This document shows, piece by piece, positions 1 to 5,100 of a stretch of DNA of 5,110 nucleotides. The notes under the pieces are model-generated. The model saw only the letters and a list, made by a program, of their open reading frames with translations. It was not told the DNA's origin and did no database searches. The translations under genes and the position numbers were made by a program. The stretch is from Candidatus Stahliibacteriota bacterium (GTDB lineage: Bacteria > Hydrothermota > Tepidihabitantia > B3-TA06): contig DAOVCF010000145.1 in assembly GCA_030670165.1 (NCBI GenBank), positions 1-5,110 of the forward strand, read 5' to 3'. How positions within the stretch are numbered: the stretch's first letter is position 1; each line of letters starts with the position of its first letter.

Positions 1-1
1 A

Positions 2-397
2 AAGCTCGACCGTTTGGATTCACTCTACAAGCAGGGAACCAGACTCTACGATCCCACCAGGCAGGTGAGCCTTGAACTCTATTCAACCCCTGAGTTCGAG
101 ACCGGCACCTTCCTTAATCAGATGGTGAACCCTGCATGCGCGGTCGTATTCCTTGACATCCCATCCTACGAGTTCAAGGCGATTGCTCATCTTATGCATC
201 CGGATGACCCAAAGCTCACGGAAACAGAAAAGCTCCAGGTTAAATACGCCAACCTTATCCACTCCTACTTCCACGGGGCCTTTGACAAACAGTTCATCGG
301 CGTCGTCTACTACGTTATCGAGGTCTACGACAACTCGCCGGGCAAGCCCGAAGCAAAGGGCAAGCGTGTTGTCCCGGAGCTGCCGTTGATGCCGTGA
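2..397 (+). CDS. Hypothetical protein, C-terminal part (5' end outside window)
   Basis: The frame is open from the first complete codon of the window to a TGA stop, so the gene begins upstream; the in-frame TTG at 14 is unlikely to be its start because the codons before it (KLDR) continue the same frame and no ribosome binding site is visible. About 131 residues are present. The sequence is soluble-looking, rich in aromatic residues, with a run LYSTPEFETGTFLNQMVNPA near residues 25-45, a hydrophobic VVFLDIPSYEF segment, an IHSYFHG motif, a hydrophobic stretch GVVYYVIEVYDNSP, and a basic/proline tail ending KRVVPELPLMP. No signal peptide or membrane segment can be judged without the N-terminus. 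I do not recognise the family and assign no function. Codon usage and composition look protein-like and match the guaA region, so I am confident that it is a real gene. Confidence 0.75.
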   Translation, partial: KLDRLDSLYKQGTRLYDPTRQVSLELYSTPEFETGTFLNQMVNPACAVVFLDIPSYEFKAIAHLMHPDDPKLTETEKLQVKYANLIHSYFHGAFDKQFIGVVYYVIEVYDNSPGKPEAKGKRVVPELPLMP

Positions 398-401
398 CGA
401 A

Positions 402-620
402 ATGTCCACCCGCAATACGATTGAAAAGAGGAATCAACGTCTTCAGTATCTTGCATACGTTTTCTAATAGCCAGTGAACGGAGGATTAACTGCTTATATT
501 CCAGAAGAGAACCTGCCGAAGGTTGCAGACCGTAAGTATAAAAATAGACCAGACATCCTGCGAAGTCCAGCGGACGTAAAGGTTAACCGGCTTTATAGTT
601 CATTTAGTGAATCTACTTGA
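402..620 (+). other. Gene-poor interval with two short in-frame ORF pieces
   Basis: Between the first gene and the promoter at 617 no full gene is visible. One frame holds a 21-codon ORF (ATG 402, beginning MSTRNTIEKRNQRLQ) that ends in a double stop TAA-TAG at 465-470. After one codon the same frame resumes with GTG 474 and runs 48 codons to TGA 618-620 (VNGGLTAYIPEENLPKVADR, then a K/R/D-rich segment). The second piece looks protein-like in composition, but it has no clear ribosome binding site and no recognised motif. It may be a small gene or the decayed remnant of a longer one. The stop codon overlaps the -35 hexamer of the following promoter. Reading as random open frame is also possible. 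Confidence 0.25.
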
Positions 621-644
621 CATGTTGGGATTTGAGAGTATACT
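617..644 (+). promoter_or_regulatory. Sigma70-type promoter of the methyltransferase pair
   Basis: TTGACA (617-622, full consensus) is followed by a 16-nt spacer and TATACT (639-644, 5 of 6 matches to TATAAT). The predicted transcription start is near 651, which gives a leader of about 63 nt before the GTG at 714. The leader holds a small CGGC/GCCG stem (665-678). It is the only one of the four promoters here with a leader and a Shine-Dalgarno sequence ahead of its first gene. Confidence 0.8.
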
Positions 645-702
645 TTTTTAGTATTGGGGACAGACGGCGTTAGTGCCGGAGGGTCATTAAAAACCTCTAG
701 CT

Positions 703-707
703 AGGAG
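703..707 (+). promoter_or_regulatory. Ribosome binding site deciding the GTG start at 714
   Basis: AGGAG lies 6 nt before the GTG at 714. This spacing, with no better ATG nearby in the frame, supports the GTG start of the first methyltransferase. Confidence 0.75.
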
Positions 708-713
708 TGATTT

Positions 714-1472
714 GTGGACTGGAACATTGAGCGTGTTGTTCCCAAGGAGATGGATATCGTCTCAAGTGAGTTGCAGCGCCTTTCGTTGAAATACCACCTA
801 CAGCGTTACCATGTTGCTCGCGATTGGCTTGGCGAGCGATTCAACGGGCGGCAGCCCAGCATTCTCGATATAGGCTGCGGAACAGGGTTCGGCTCGGAGA
901 TACTGTCAGAGGTCGGGGAGGTTGTTGGTGTGGACAGAAGCGAAGAGAGTGTGGGATACGCAAATCGTCATTACAAGAATAGTAATACATCCTTCAAATT
1001 GGGTAACGCCGATAATAAAAGCTTTCTTGAGAACCTGGGGGAGTTTGACGCTGTGGTGAGCCTTGAGACTATTGAGCACCTTGCGGATCACTATGCTTAT
1101 CTTAAATGGGTCAATAAAGCGTTGCGACCGGGCGGGGCTTTGGTTGTTTCATTCCCTTCAACGTTTACAATGGATTGGGCATCGCCTCATCACAAACGGG
1201 ATATCTCCCGTTCCAAGGCCAGTCGTTTATTCCGCGACTGTGGATTTGAGATTATTAAAAGATTCAGGCAGGACGACCGTTTGGATATGCGGGATGTACT
1301 TTTCGAAGCTCATTACAATAAAACTATGCCTGCTCCACCCTTGGGTCAATGGATCAGGATTTATCTCCGCAACCCTTACCTTTTAGCATTACGGCTCTAC
1401 CAGATTACCGTCGGCGGCGGAATTCTGCTCGCGCATCAGCAATACCTGCTGGAACCCATCAGGGCTGGCTGA
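714..1472 (+). CDS. Class I SAM-dependent methyltransferase (first of a tandem pair)
   Basis: A 252-residue cytosolic protein expected to transfer a methyl group from S-adenosylmethionine; the acceptor is unknown. The Rossmann-type core is complete: motif I ILDIGCGTG (about residues 50-58), the acidic ribose-binding Asp74 in VVGVD, an A-D pair (99-100, in GNAD) at the adenine-contact position, motif II/post-motif VVSLETIEHL (114-123), and LRPGG (137-141) before strand 5. After the core comes PHHKRDIS (158-165), also present in the neighbour, where the substrate lid usually lies, and then a family-specific C-terminal part with GQW and YLLEP. The GTG start is supported by AGGAG 6 nt upstream. 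It shares one transcription unit with the next gene (36-nt gap) and is clearly paralogous to it. The fold resembles UbiE/Methyltransf_11-type enzymes that act on small molecules or lipids; no specific pathway can be named from the context. Confidence 0.9.
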   Translation: MDWNIERVVPKEMDIVSSELQRLSLKYHLQRYHVARDWLGERFNGRQPSILDIGCGTGFGSEILSEVGEVVGVDRSEESVGYANRHYKNSNTSFKLGNADNKSFLENLGEFDAVVSLETIEHLADHYAYLKWVNKALRPGGALVVSFPSTFTMDWASPHHKRDISRSKASRLFRDCGFEIIKRFRQDDRLDMRDVLFEAHYNKTMPAPPLGQWIRIYLRNPYLLALRLYQITVGGGILLAHQQYLLEPIRAG

Positions 1473-1499
1473 GAAACCAACGGTGATGATTTAACCGAT

Positions 1500-1504
1500 A
1501 GGAG
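1500..1504 (+). promoter_or_regulatory. Ribosome binding site of the second methyltransferase
   Basis: AGGAG lies 4 nt before the ATG at 1509, a short but workable spacing that fixes this start. No promoter or terminator is evident in the 36-nt gap, which supports co-transcription with the upstream gene. Confidence 0.65.
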
Positions 1505-1508
1505 TGCC

Positions 1509-2306
1509 ATGTCAGGAATCAGCGAACGGGTATATCCCAAGGAGATGGATGCGAATGGTGTGGGGAATATCCAGGGGGTCATGTATAAAGTTTTTACCAC
1601 ACGCTACAAGGTTGCCATGGATTGGCTGAGGCATTACTTTCATGGGAGAGAACTTAGGGTTGTCGATATTGCCTGTGGATCAGGATACGGTACCGAGATA
1701 CTTTCGGAACTGGGGGAGGTAGTGGGGGTCGATTTGGATCCCGAGGTGGTGCATTACGCCCGCAAGAACTACAAGAACGAGCGCACCTCCTTTATGGTAG
1801 GTAACGCGGATGACTTTGAGTTTCTGGAAAGCCTGGGCAAGTTCGACGCGGTGGTCAGCCTGGCTACGGTGGAGCACGTAGCCGACGCGTATACCTACAT
1901 GTCCTGGATCCACAGTGCTCTTAAACCGGGGGGCGCCAGCGTCGTTTGTTTTCCTTCGGTGGCAACCATGGACTGGGCGATGCCGCACCATAAGCGGGAT
2001 ATTTCTATTCGTCAGGCTCGTCGTTTATTCCGGAAAACCGGATTTGAGGTCAAACGGGATTTCTATCAGAATCACAAATTGGACATAAGACACCTGATAA
2101 GTGAAGTTACCAGTTACGATAACGAGATACCGGTGCCACCATTACGTCAATGGGTCAAGTATTACCTGATTCATCCTCACCATGCGATCCTGCGCGCTTA
2201 TGAAACAACGATCGGGGGAGGTATCCATTTCGGCGATCAGGAATACCTTCTTCTTCCCCAGCCGGTGGTCGAACCGTCCCCGGTTAGAGCAAGACTAACC
2301 TCGTAA
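1509..2306 (+). CDS. Class I SAM-dependent methyltransferase (second of a tandem pair)
   Basis: A 265-residue paralogue of the preceding gene, aligning with it almost end to end with a one-residue offset; by eye roughly half of positions are identical. Motif I reads VVDIACGSG (51-59), so the usual second Gly is Ala55, a substitution found in working enzymes. The acidic Asp75 (VVGVDLD), the A-D pair 100-101 (GNADD), VVSLATVEHV and LKPGG are all in place, and PHHKRDIS (159-166) is invariant between the two copies. Differences concentrate in the N-terminal 30 residues and the C-terminal third, where substrate contacts are expected, and this copy has a 13-residue longer tail. That suggests divergence to a different acceptor or a heteromeric pair rather than a simple redundant copy; this is inference. 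It is translated from its own ribosome binding site and followed after 38 nt by a separately promoted Nudix gene. Confidence 0.9.
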   Translation: MSGISERVYPKEMDANGVGNIQGVMYKVFTTRYKVAMDWLRHYFHGRELRVVDIACGSGYGTEILSELGEVVGVDLDPEVVHYARKNYKNERTSFMVGNADDFEFLESLGKFDAVVSLATVEHVADAYTYMSWIHSALKPGGASVVCFPSVATMDWAMPHHKRDISIRQARRLFRKTGFEVKRDFYQNHKLDIRHLISEVTSYDNEIPVPPLRQWVKYYLIHPHHAILRAYETTIGGGIHFGDQEYLLLPQPVVEPSPVRARLTS

Positions 2307-2309
2307 CGC

Positions 2310-2337
2310 TTGAAAGAATCTTACGGATAGAGATAAT
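2310..2337 (+). promoter_or_regulatory. Promoter of the Nudix gene, predicted leaderless
   Basis: TTGAAA (2310-2315), a 16-nt spacer and GATAAT (2332-2337, 5 of 6 matches) fill the gap behind the second methyltransferase. Only 7 nt separate the -10 element from the ATG at 2345, so transcription should start at 2344-2345. No ribosome binding site is present. This supports 2345 as the true start of the Nudix gene. Confidence 0.6.
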
Positions 2338-2344
2338 CTGATAG

Positions 2345-2786
2345 ATGAAGACAATTGAGATAGTTGTAAGGGGTGTGGTTGTCCGCCGGGGACGGGTACT
2401 GCTTAATCGTTGCAAGGGAACCTGTAACGCCTTCCTTCCTGGGGGGGCACATCCGCTTCGGCGAACCGGCACGGGCGGCACTCGGTCGGGAGATAAGAGA
2501 AGAAATCGGTACAGATGTTGAAGTTAAGGATTTCCTTGGTGTTGTTGAACACTCATGGGAGGACGAAAACGGCTTAAATCATGAAGTCAACCTTATCTTT
2601 AAGGTAGAGTGTGAAGAACTCGATCCTTCCAAATCTCCTCGATCCAATGAACCCCATCTTGAGTTCTTCTGGCAGCCGGTGAACGACCTTGCATCGGTGA
2701 GGCTGGAGCCATCAGCCATAATTGTATTGCTGCCTCGATGGTTGTCTGGCAAACCGGACAGTGAATGGGGTTCTACGATTGAATAG
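2345..2786 (+). CDS. Nudix hydrolase, frameshifted at a seven-G run
   Basis: Nudix enzymes hydrolyse nucleoside diphosphates linked to another moiety (for example ADP-ribose or oxidised NTPs); the substrate here is unknown. The N-terminal part lies in one frame from ATG 2345 (MKTIEIVVRGVVVRRGRVLL, then FLPGG) and hits a TGA at 2519-2521 after 58 codons. The remainder lies one base further on. Joining the frames at the G run 2441-2447 by skipping one G gives a coherent 146-residue protein, a normal length for the family. The joined Nudix box spans residues 34-56 and fits G-x5-E-x7-R-E-U-x-E-E-x-G exactly: GHIRFGE, then REIREEIG with the metal-binding glutamates. The alternative GTG start at 2373 gives MWLSAGDGYC and lacks the first beta strands and the LPGG turn, so it is rejected. 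The gene may be a recent pseudogene, a sequencing error, or use slippage. It converges on guaAA with a 3-nt gap. Confidence 0.8.
2441..2447 (+). repeat. G7 homopolymer at the frame break
   Basis: Seven consecutive Gs follow CCT, where the Nudix motif L-P-G-G-H needs six (CCT GGG GGG CAC). The extra G puts the rest of the gene out of frame with its start. Such runs are prone to replication or polymerase slippage and to assembly error. Confidence 0.9.
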
Positions 2787-2789
2787 GAA

Positions 2790-3368
2790 TCAGGCCATAG
2801 TCTGTTTGACTACCTCAATAAAGTTGGCAAATATCTCGTAGTGGTGCTCCGTGTGCTCTACCTCGGGGTGGAACTGTACTCCGTAAAGCGGCCGGCTCAT
2901 ATGTTTTATAGCCTCGAACCGGCAGTCCTTTGAATGCGCTAAAGCAAGGAACACATCCGGCAACTCGTATATCTCGTCGTTGTGGGATTCCCAGACCGTA
3001 AAGCACTCAGGTAGCTCCTTAAAGAGATCATTCGGCTCGGTTACGATTAGTTCAGCCTTGCCGTATTCAGGAACCTTTGCCTGTCCTGCCTTGCCGCCGA
3101 AGTGAAGGGCAATGAACTGGTGGCCAACGCAGATGCCAAGGATCGGTATATTTAATCTATCCAGATAGTCCCCTGTGACGCCCAGCTTCGGTATCTCCGA
3201 GCCTATCCTTGGTGCGCCGCCTGAAAGTATCAATCCATCTGCCTCGATCTTCTCAACCGGCGTGGTATTTGGAATGATATTTGTTTCCACCTCCAGTTCC
3301 CTGAGCATCCGCCACTCCCTATGGGTCCACTGCCCGCCGTTATCCACCACGTCTATCCTCACACCCAT
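2790..3368 (-). CDS. guaAA: GMP synthase, glutamine amidotransferase subunit (subunit A)
   Basis: A 192-residue class I glutamine amidotransferase that releases ammonia from glutamine and passes it to the ATP-pyrophosphatase subunit to make GMP from XMP, the last step of de novo GMP synthesis. The catalytic triad is visible: nucleophile Cys80 in GICVGHQ, His167 and Glu169 in GVQFHPE. The oxyanion-side SGGAPRIG (49-56) and the N-terminal VVDNGGQWTHREWR (7-20) are characteristic of the stand-alone archaeal-type subunit; fused bacterial GuaA usually has GICYGMQ. The length is normal for the separate subunit. It follows guaAB after 4 nt with GGGAG (inside the guaAB end) placed 7 nt before its ATG, so the pair is translated from one message. 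It ends 3 nt from the convergent Nudix gene with no terminator in between. Confidence 0.95.
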   Translation of the reverse strand: MGVRIDVVDNGGQWTHREWRMLRELEVETNIIPNTTPVEKIEADGLILSGGAPRIGSEIPKLGVTGDYLDRLNIPILGICVGHQFIALHFGGKAGQAKVPEYGKAELIVTEPNDLFKELPECFTVWESHNDEIYELPDVFLALAHSKDCRFEAIKHMSRPLYGVQFHPEVEHTEHHYEIFANFIEVVKQTMA

Positions 3369-3372
3369 TATT

Positions 3373-4317
3373 TTACTCCCACTCGATGGTTGCCGGCGGT
3401 TTGTGGGTTATGTCATATACCACACGCACTACCTCGGGTATGGTGTTGGTGATGCGGATGCCGATGCGCTCAAGCAGGGAGTAGGGGAGAGGTGAAGCAG
3501 ACGCGGTCATGGCGTCAAGGCTCTCTACCGCTCTCACAACCACTGTCTCGCCGTAAGCGCGAACGTCGCCCCTCACCCCAACGCTCTTTACCGGCAAAAG
3601 CACGGCAAAATACTGCCAGGGAAGTTCGCACTCGCCATGTGAGGCCGCGGCCTCGATCTCTTCCTCTACGATAGCGCACGCTTCCCTCAAGATGGCTGTT
3701 CTTTCACGGGTTGCCTCACCTAAAATCCTTACCGCAAGGCCTGGTCCTGGGAAAGGCTGCTTCTCCGCTATCGCAAGACCTAAATACCGTGCCACTTTGC
3801 GAACCTCGTCTTTGTACAGATCGCGCAGAGGCTCTACAAGCTTCATCTTCATGTTCTCAGGCAGACCGCCCACGTTGTGGTGGGATTTTATGACATCCCG
3901 CAGATCGCCGCCGGACTCGATCCAATCAGGTGCGATAGTTCCCTGGATCAACGTATCCGCCTTGATCTTCTCCGCCTCGCGCTCGAATATCTTGATGAAC
4001 AGGTTGCCGATGATTTTGCGCTTGCGCTCCGGATCGGTCACACCTCTCAGCGTCTTGTAAAACTCGGCTGATGCGTCCACAAAATGAAGATTCAGTCCCA
4101 TATTTTTGAGAAGGGCTTGCACGTGTTCGGGTTCGTCCTTGCGAAGGTAGCCGGTGTCCACGAACACCGTGACCAGCCGCTCGTCGATCGCGCGGTTGAC
4201 TAAAACCGCCGATGTGGTGGAATCCACCCCGCCCGAGCAGGCAATTATGGCCATGTCCTTGATCTGCTCTCTCAGTTTTTTTATGGAATCTTCAACGAAT
4301 CCGGCAACGTCTTTCAT
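3373..4317 (-). CDS. guaAB: GMP synthase, ATP-pyrophosphatase subunit (subunit B)
   Basis: A 314-residue synthetase subunit that adenylates XMP with ATP and replaces the adenylate with ammonia from GuaAA, giving GMP in the cytosol. The PP-loop SGGVDS is at residues 28-33, followed by FVDTGYLRKDE (52-62), QGT (125-127), the SHHNVGGLP signature (145-153) and PFPGPGL (188-194). The C-terminal dimerisation domain carries KSVGVRGDVR and ends in the canonical KPPATIEWE (306-314). There is no N-terminal amidotransferase domain: the protein starts directly with the ATP-PPase part, so this is the split form. The ATG at 4317 sits 6 nt after a -10 element and lacks a ribosome binding site, so the mRNA is predicted to be leaderless. 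It is the first gene of the guaAB-guaAA unit. All expected motifs are intact. Confidence 0.96.
   Translation of the reverse strand: MKDVAGFVEDSIKKLREQIKDMAIIACSGGVDSTTSAVLVNRAIDERLVTVFVDTGYLRKDEPEHVQALLKNMGLNLHFVDASAEFYKTLRGVTDPERKRKIIGNLFIKIFEREAEKIKADTLIQGTIAPDWIESGGDLRDVIKSHHNVGGLPENMKMKLVEPLRDLYKDEVRKVARYLGLAIAEKQPFPGPGLAVRILGEATRERTAILREACAIVEEEIEAAASHGECELPWQYFAVLLPVKSVGVRGDVRAYGETVVVRAVESLDAMTASASPLPYSLLERIGIRITNTIPEVVRVVYDITHKPPATIEWE
3376..3380 (-). promoter_or_regulatory. Ribosome binding site of guaAA inside guaAB
   Basis: On the - strand GGGAG lies 7 nt before the guaAA ATG and overlaps the last codons of guaAB. It fixes the start of guaAA and suggests translational coupling between the subunits. 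Confidence 0.7.
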
Positions 4318-4323
4318 GGACGA

Positions 4324-4351
4324 AGTCTACGGGCAAGTGTCACGATGTCAA
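4324..4351 (-). promoter_or_regulatory. Promoter of guaAB-guaAA, predicted leaderless
   Basis: On the - strand TTGACA (4351-4346) is followed by 16 nt and TAGACT (4329-4324, 4 of 6 matches). Six nucleotides then precede the ATG, which places the predicted +1 exactly on the A of the start codon. The -35 element lies 18 nt from the palindromic element at 4370-4470. Confidence 0.7.
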
Positions 4352-4375
4352 GAATTGTGGTTGCCGTCCTCGTAG

Positions 4376-4397
4376 GGGCCGGTCTTTAGACCGGCCC
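4376..4397. repeat. Perfect hairpin within the palindromic element
   Basis: GGGCCGGTC and GACCGGCCC form a 9-bp perfect, GC-rich stem around a TTTA loop. On neither strand is it followed by a run of Ts, so an intrinsic terminator is not well supported. Confidence 0.8.
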
Positions 4398-4417
4398 GAA
4401 AATGTTATTATGGGAGC

Positions 4418-4464
4418 GGGCCGATCTGACGCGAAGCGGACTCCACAGGCGTCAACGTCGGCCC
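4418..4464. repeat. Interrupted hairpin within the palindromic element
   Basis: GGGCCGA (4418-4424) pairs with TCGGCCC (4458-4464) and TGACGC (4427-4432) with GCGTCA (4449-4454), separated by a small internal loop and closing a 16-nt apical loop. The right arm shares bases with the outer inverted repeat, so alternative folds exist. Confidence 0.7.
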
Positions 4465-4491
4465 CTACGAACTTACGCACTTTCTGTTATT

Positions 4492-4869
4492 TCATCCTTT
4501 TGGTCTTCGTGTTTTATTTCCAGAACTTTCCTTTTTACTGAGCGTAACGGCAAATTGAATTGCACGTAGAAGAGGGTATCCTTCTGGAATAGCTACCTTC
4601 ATTGGGTCGAGATCTTTCATTTTATCTGTAATTTTATCCATTAAATCTGGGATTGAAACCAATTCGATATCATCTCCAATCGTAATTGGGTTTTGTGGTC
4701 TTGAATACCCGACGACTACTACCTTTCGTATTTCCTTAAAGTCAAAGTTAAACACCGTCCTGTAGTGTTTAGGAGCGATTTCAAATTTTTTCCGATCTGC
4801 TACAAGTTGTTCAAGAAAGTTCATTTTCGTTTTCTTCCTCTCTAAGCTTGCCTTGCGGCTTAAGTTCAT
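4492..4869 (-). CDS. Hypothetical protein, AT-richer than neighbours
   Basis: A 125-residue protein of unknown function if started at ATG 4869, which lies 3 nt after the stop of the upstream membrane-protein gene, with a weak GGTG site before it. An alternative ATG at 4824 (MNFLEQLVADRKKFE, 110 residues) has GAGAGG 12 nt upstream and drops a lysine-rich lead; I cannot decide between them. The body contains a strand-like KVVVVGYSRPQNPITIGDD segment, then IPDLMDKITDKMKDLD, likely helical, and a basic tail ending KTRRPKG. No signal peptide or membrane helix is visible. The sequence is clearly richer in A and T than the guaA genes, which hints at a separate origin. It may be a small complete protein or the C-terminal remnant of a larger one. 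I do not recognise a family. Confidence 0.65.
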   Translation of the reverse strand: MNLSRKASLERKKTKMNFLEQLVADRKKFEIAPKHYRTVFNFDFKEIRKVVVVGYSRPQNPITIGDDIELVSIPDLMDKITDKMKDLDPMKVAIPEGYPLLRAIQFAVTLSKKESSGNKTRRPKG

Positions 4870-4872
4870 TGT

Positions 4873-5067
4873 TCACCACAGCAATCCCAGCTTGCCGCCG
4901 AGGTACAGGAGGCCGGCGAAGAAGAAGCCACCGATGATGGCAAGGGTGAATAAAAGCCGTGCGTCCTCGCCTTTGTTCTTGCGGTCCCAGGCAATGAACG
5001 CTAGCACCGCTCCGGCTACCCCAAAAAGGAGTGCGGCAACCGAGATGACTATTCCCCAAACGGACAT
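4873..5067 (-). CDS. Small two-helix membrane protein
   Basis: A 64-residue protein with two predicted transmembrane helices: roughly residues 4-26 (GIVISVAALLFGVAGAVLAF region) and 39-58 (LLFTLAIIGGFFFAGLLYLG). They are joined by a charged loop, DRKNKGEDAR, whose positive charges suggest that it faces the cytoplasm with both termini outside. The frame remains open upstream to a TTG at 5100, but that TTG is part of the -35 hexamer, so the ATG at 5067, 5 nt after the -10 element, is chosen. There is no ribosome binding site, which fits a leaderless message. No catalytic motif is visible and the function is unknown. It is probably co-transcribed with the following gene, which begins 3 nt later at the earliest start. 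Confidence 0.7.
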   Translation of the reverse strand: MSVWGIVISVAALLFGVAGAVLAFIAWDRKNKGEDARLLFTLAIIGGFFFAGLLYLGGKLGLLW

Positions 5068-5072
5068 AGGAA

Positions 5073-5100
5073 AGCATAATCCTATAATAGAAATTGTCAA
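5073..5100 (-). promoter_or_regulatory. Promoter of the small membrane protein, predicted leaderless
   Basis: On the - strand TTGACA (5100-5095) is followed by 16 nt and TATGCT (5078-5073, 4 of 6 matches). The ATG follows after 5 nt, so the predicted start of transcription is at or within a base of the start codon. Confidence 0.65.

Larger units (their letters stand above)
4370..4470. repeat. Palindromic intergenic element (MITE/REP-like) with 12-bp terminal inverted repeats
   Basis: TCGTAGGGGCCG at 4370-4381 is matched perfectly by CGGCCCCTACGA at 4459-4470. The roughly 100-bp element contains two internal hairpins (4376-4397 and 4418-4464) that compete with pairing of the outer arms. It contains no ORF of note. 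GTAGGGGC-ended palindromes of this kind recur as intergenic repeats in various bacterial genomes (general recollection, not searched here). Only one copy is in the window. It separates the gene ending at 4492 from the guaAB promoter and could insulate or terminate transcription, though no U-tract follows either hairpin. Confidence 0.7.

Noticed and set aside
83..415. Minus-strand ORF of 110 codons opposite the first gene
   Set aside because: It is a shadow of the + strand frame, with an arginine/valine-rich composition and no ribosome binding site or motif.
591..598. CTTTATAG as an archaeal TATA box
   Set aside because: It is a single AT-rich match; the adjacent TTGACA-N16-TATACT fits better, and the other genes have no AT-rich box about 26 nt before their starts.
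645..713. Riboswitch or attenuator in the methyltransferase leader
   Set aside because: Only short 3-4-bp stems (for example CGGC/GCCG at 665-678 and GAGG/CCTC) are visible, with no recognised aptamer core.
2373..2786. Nudix gene starting at the GTG at 2373 without frameshift
   Set aside because: Its first 23 residues do not resemble a Nudix N-terminus, while the other frame from ATG 2345 supplies the expected strands and LPGG turn and sits right behind a promoter.
3492..4071. Several + strand ORFs opposite guaAB
   Set aside because: They are out-of-frame complements of a fully intact guaAB and show low-complexity Arg/Ser-rich products.
4376..4464. Intrinsic terminator for the gene ending at 4492
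   Set aside because: The hairpins are strong, but on the - strand neither is followed directly by a T-run, and the terminal inverted repeats fit a mobile palindrome better.
4811..5077. Alternative - strand ORF of 88 codons overlapping the membrane protein
   Set aside because: Its product is arginine/histidine-rich and lacks any coherent hydrophobic segment, while the overlapping frame gives two clear membrane helices.
5065..5100. TTG at 5100 as start of the small membrane protein
   Set aside because: It coincides with the -35 hexamer TTGACA and has no ribosome binding site; ATG 5067 starts right before the first membrane helix.
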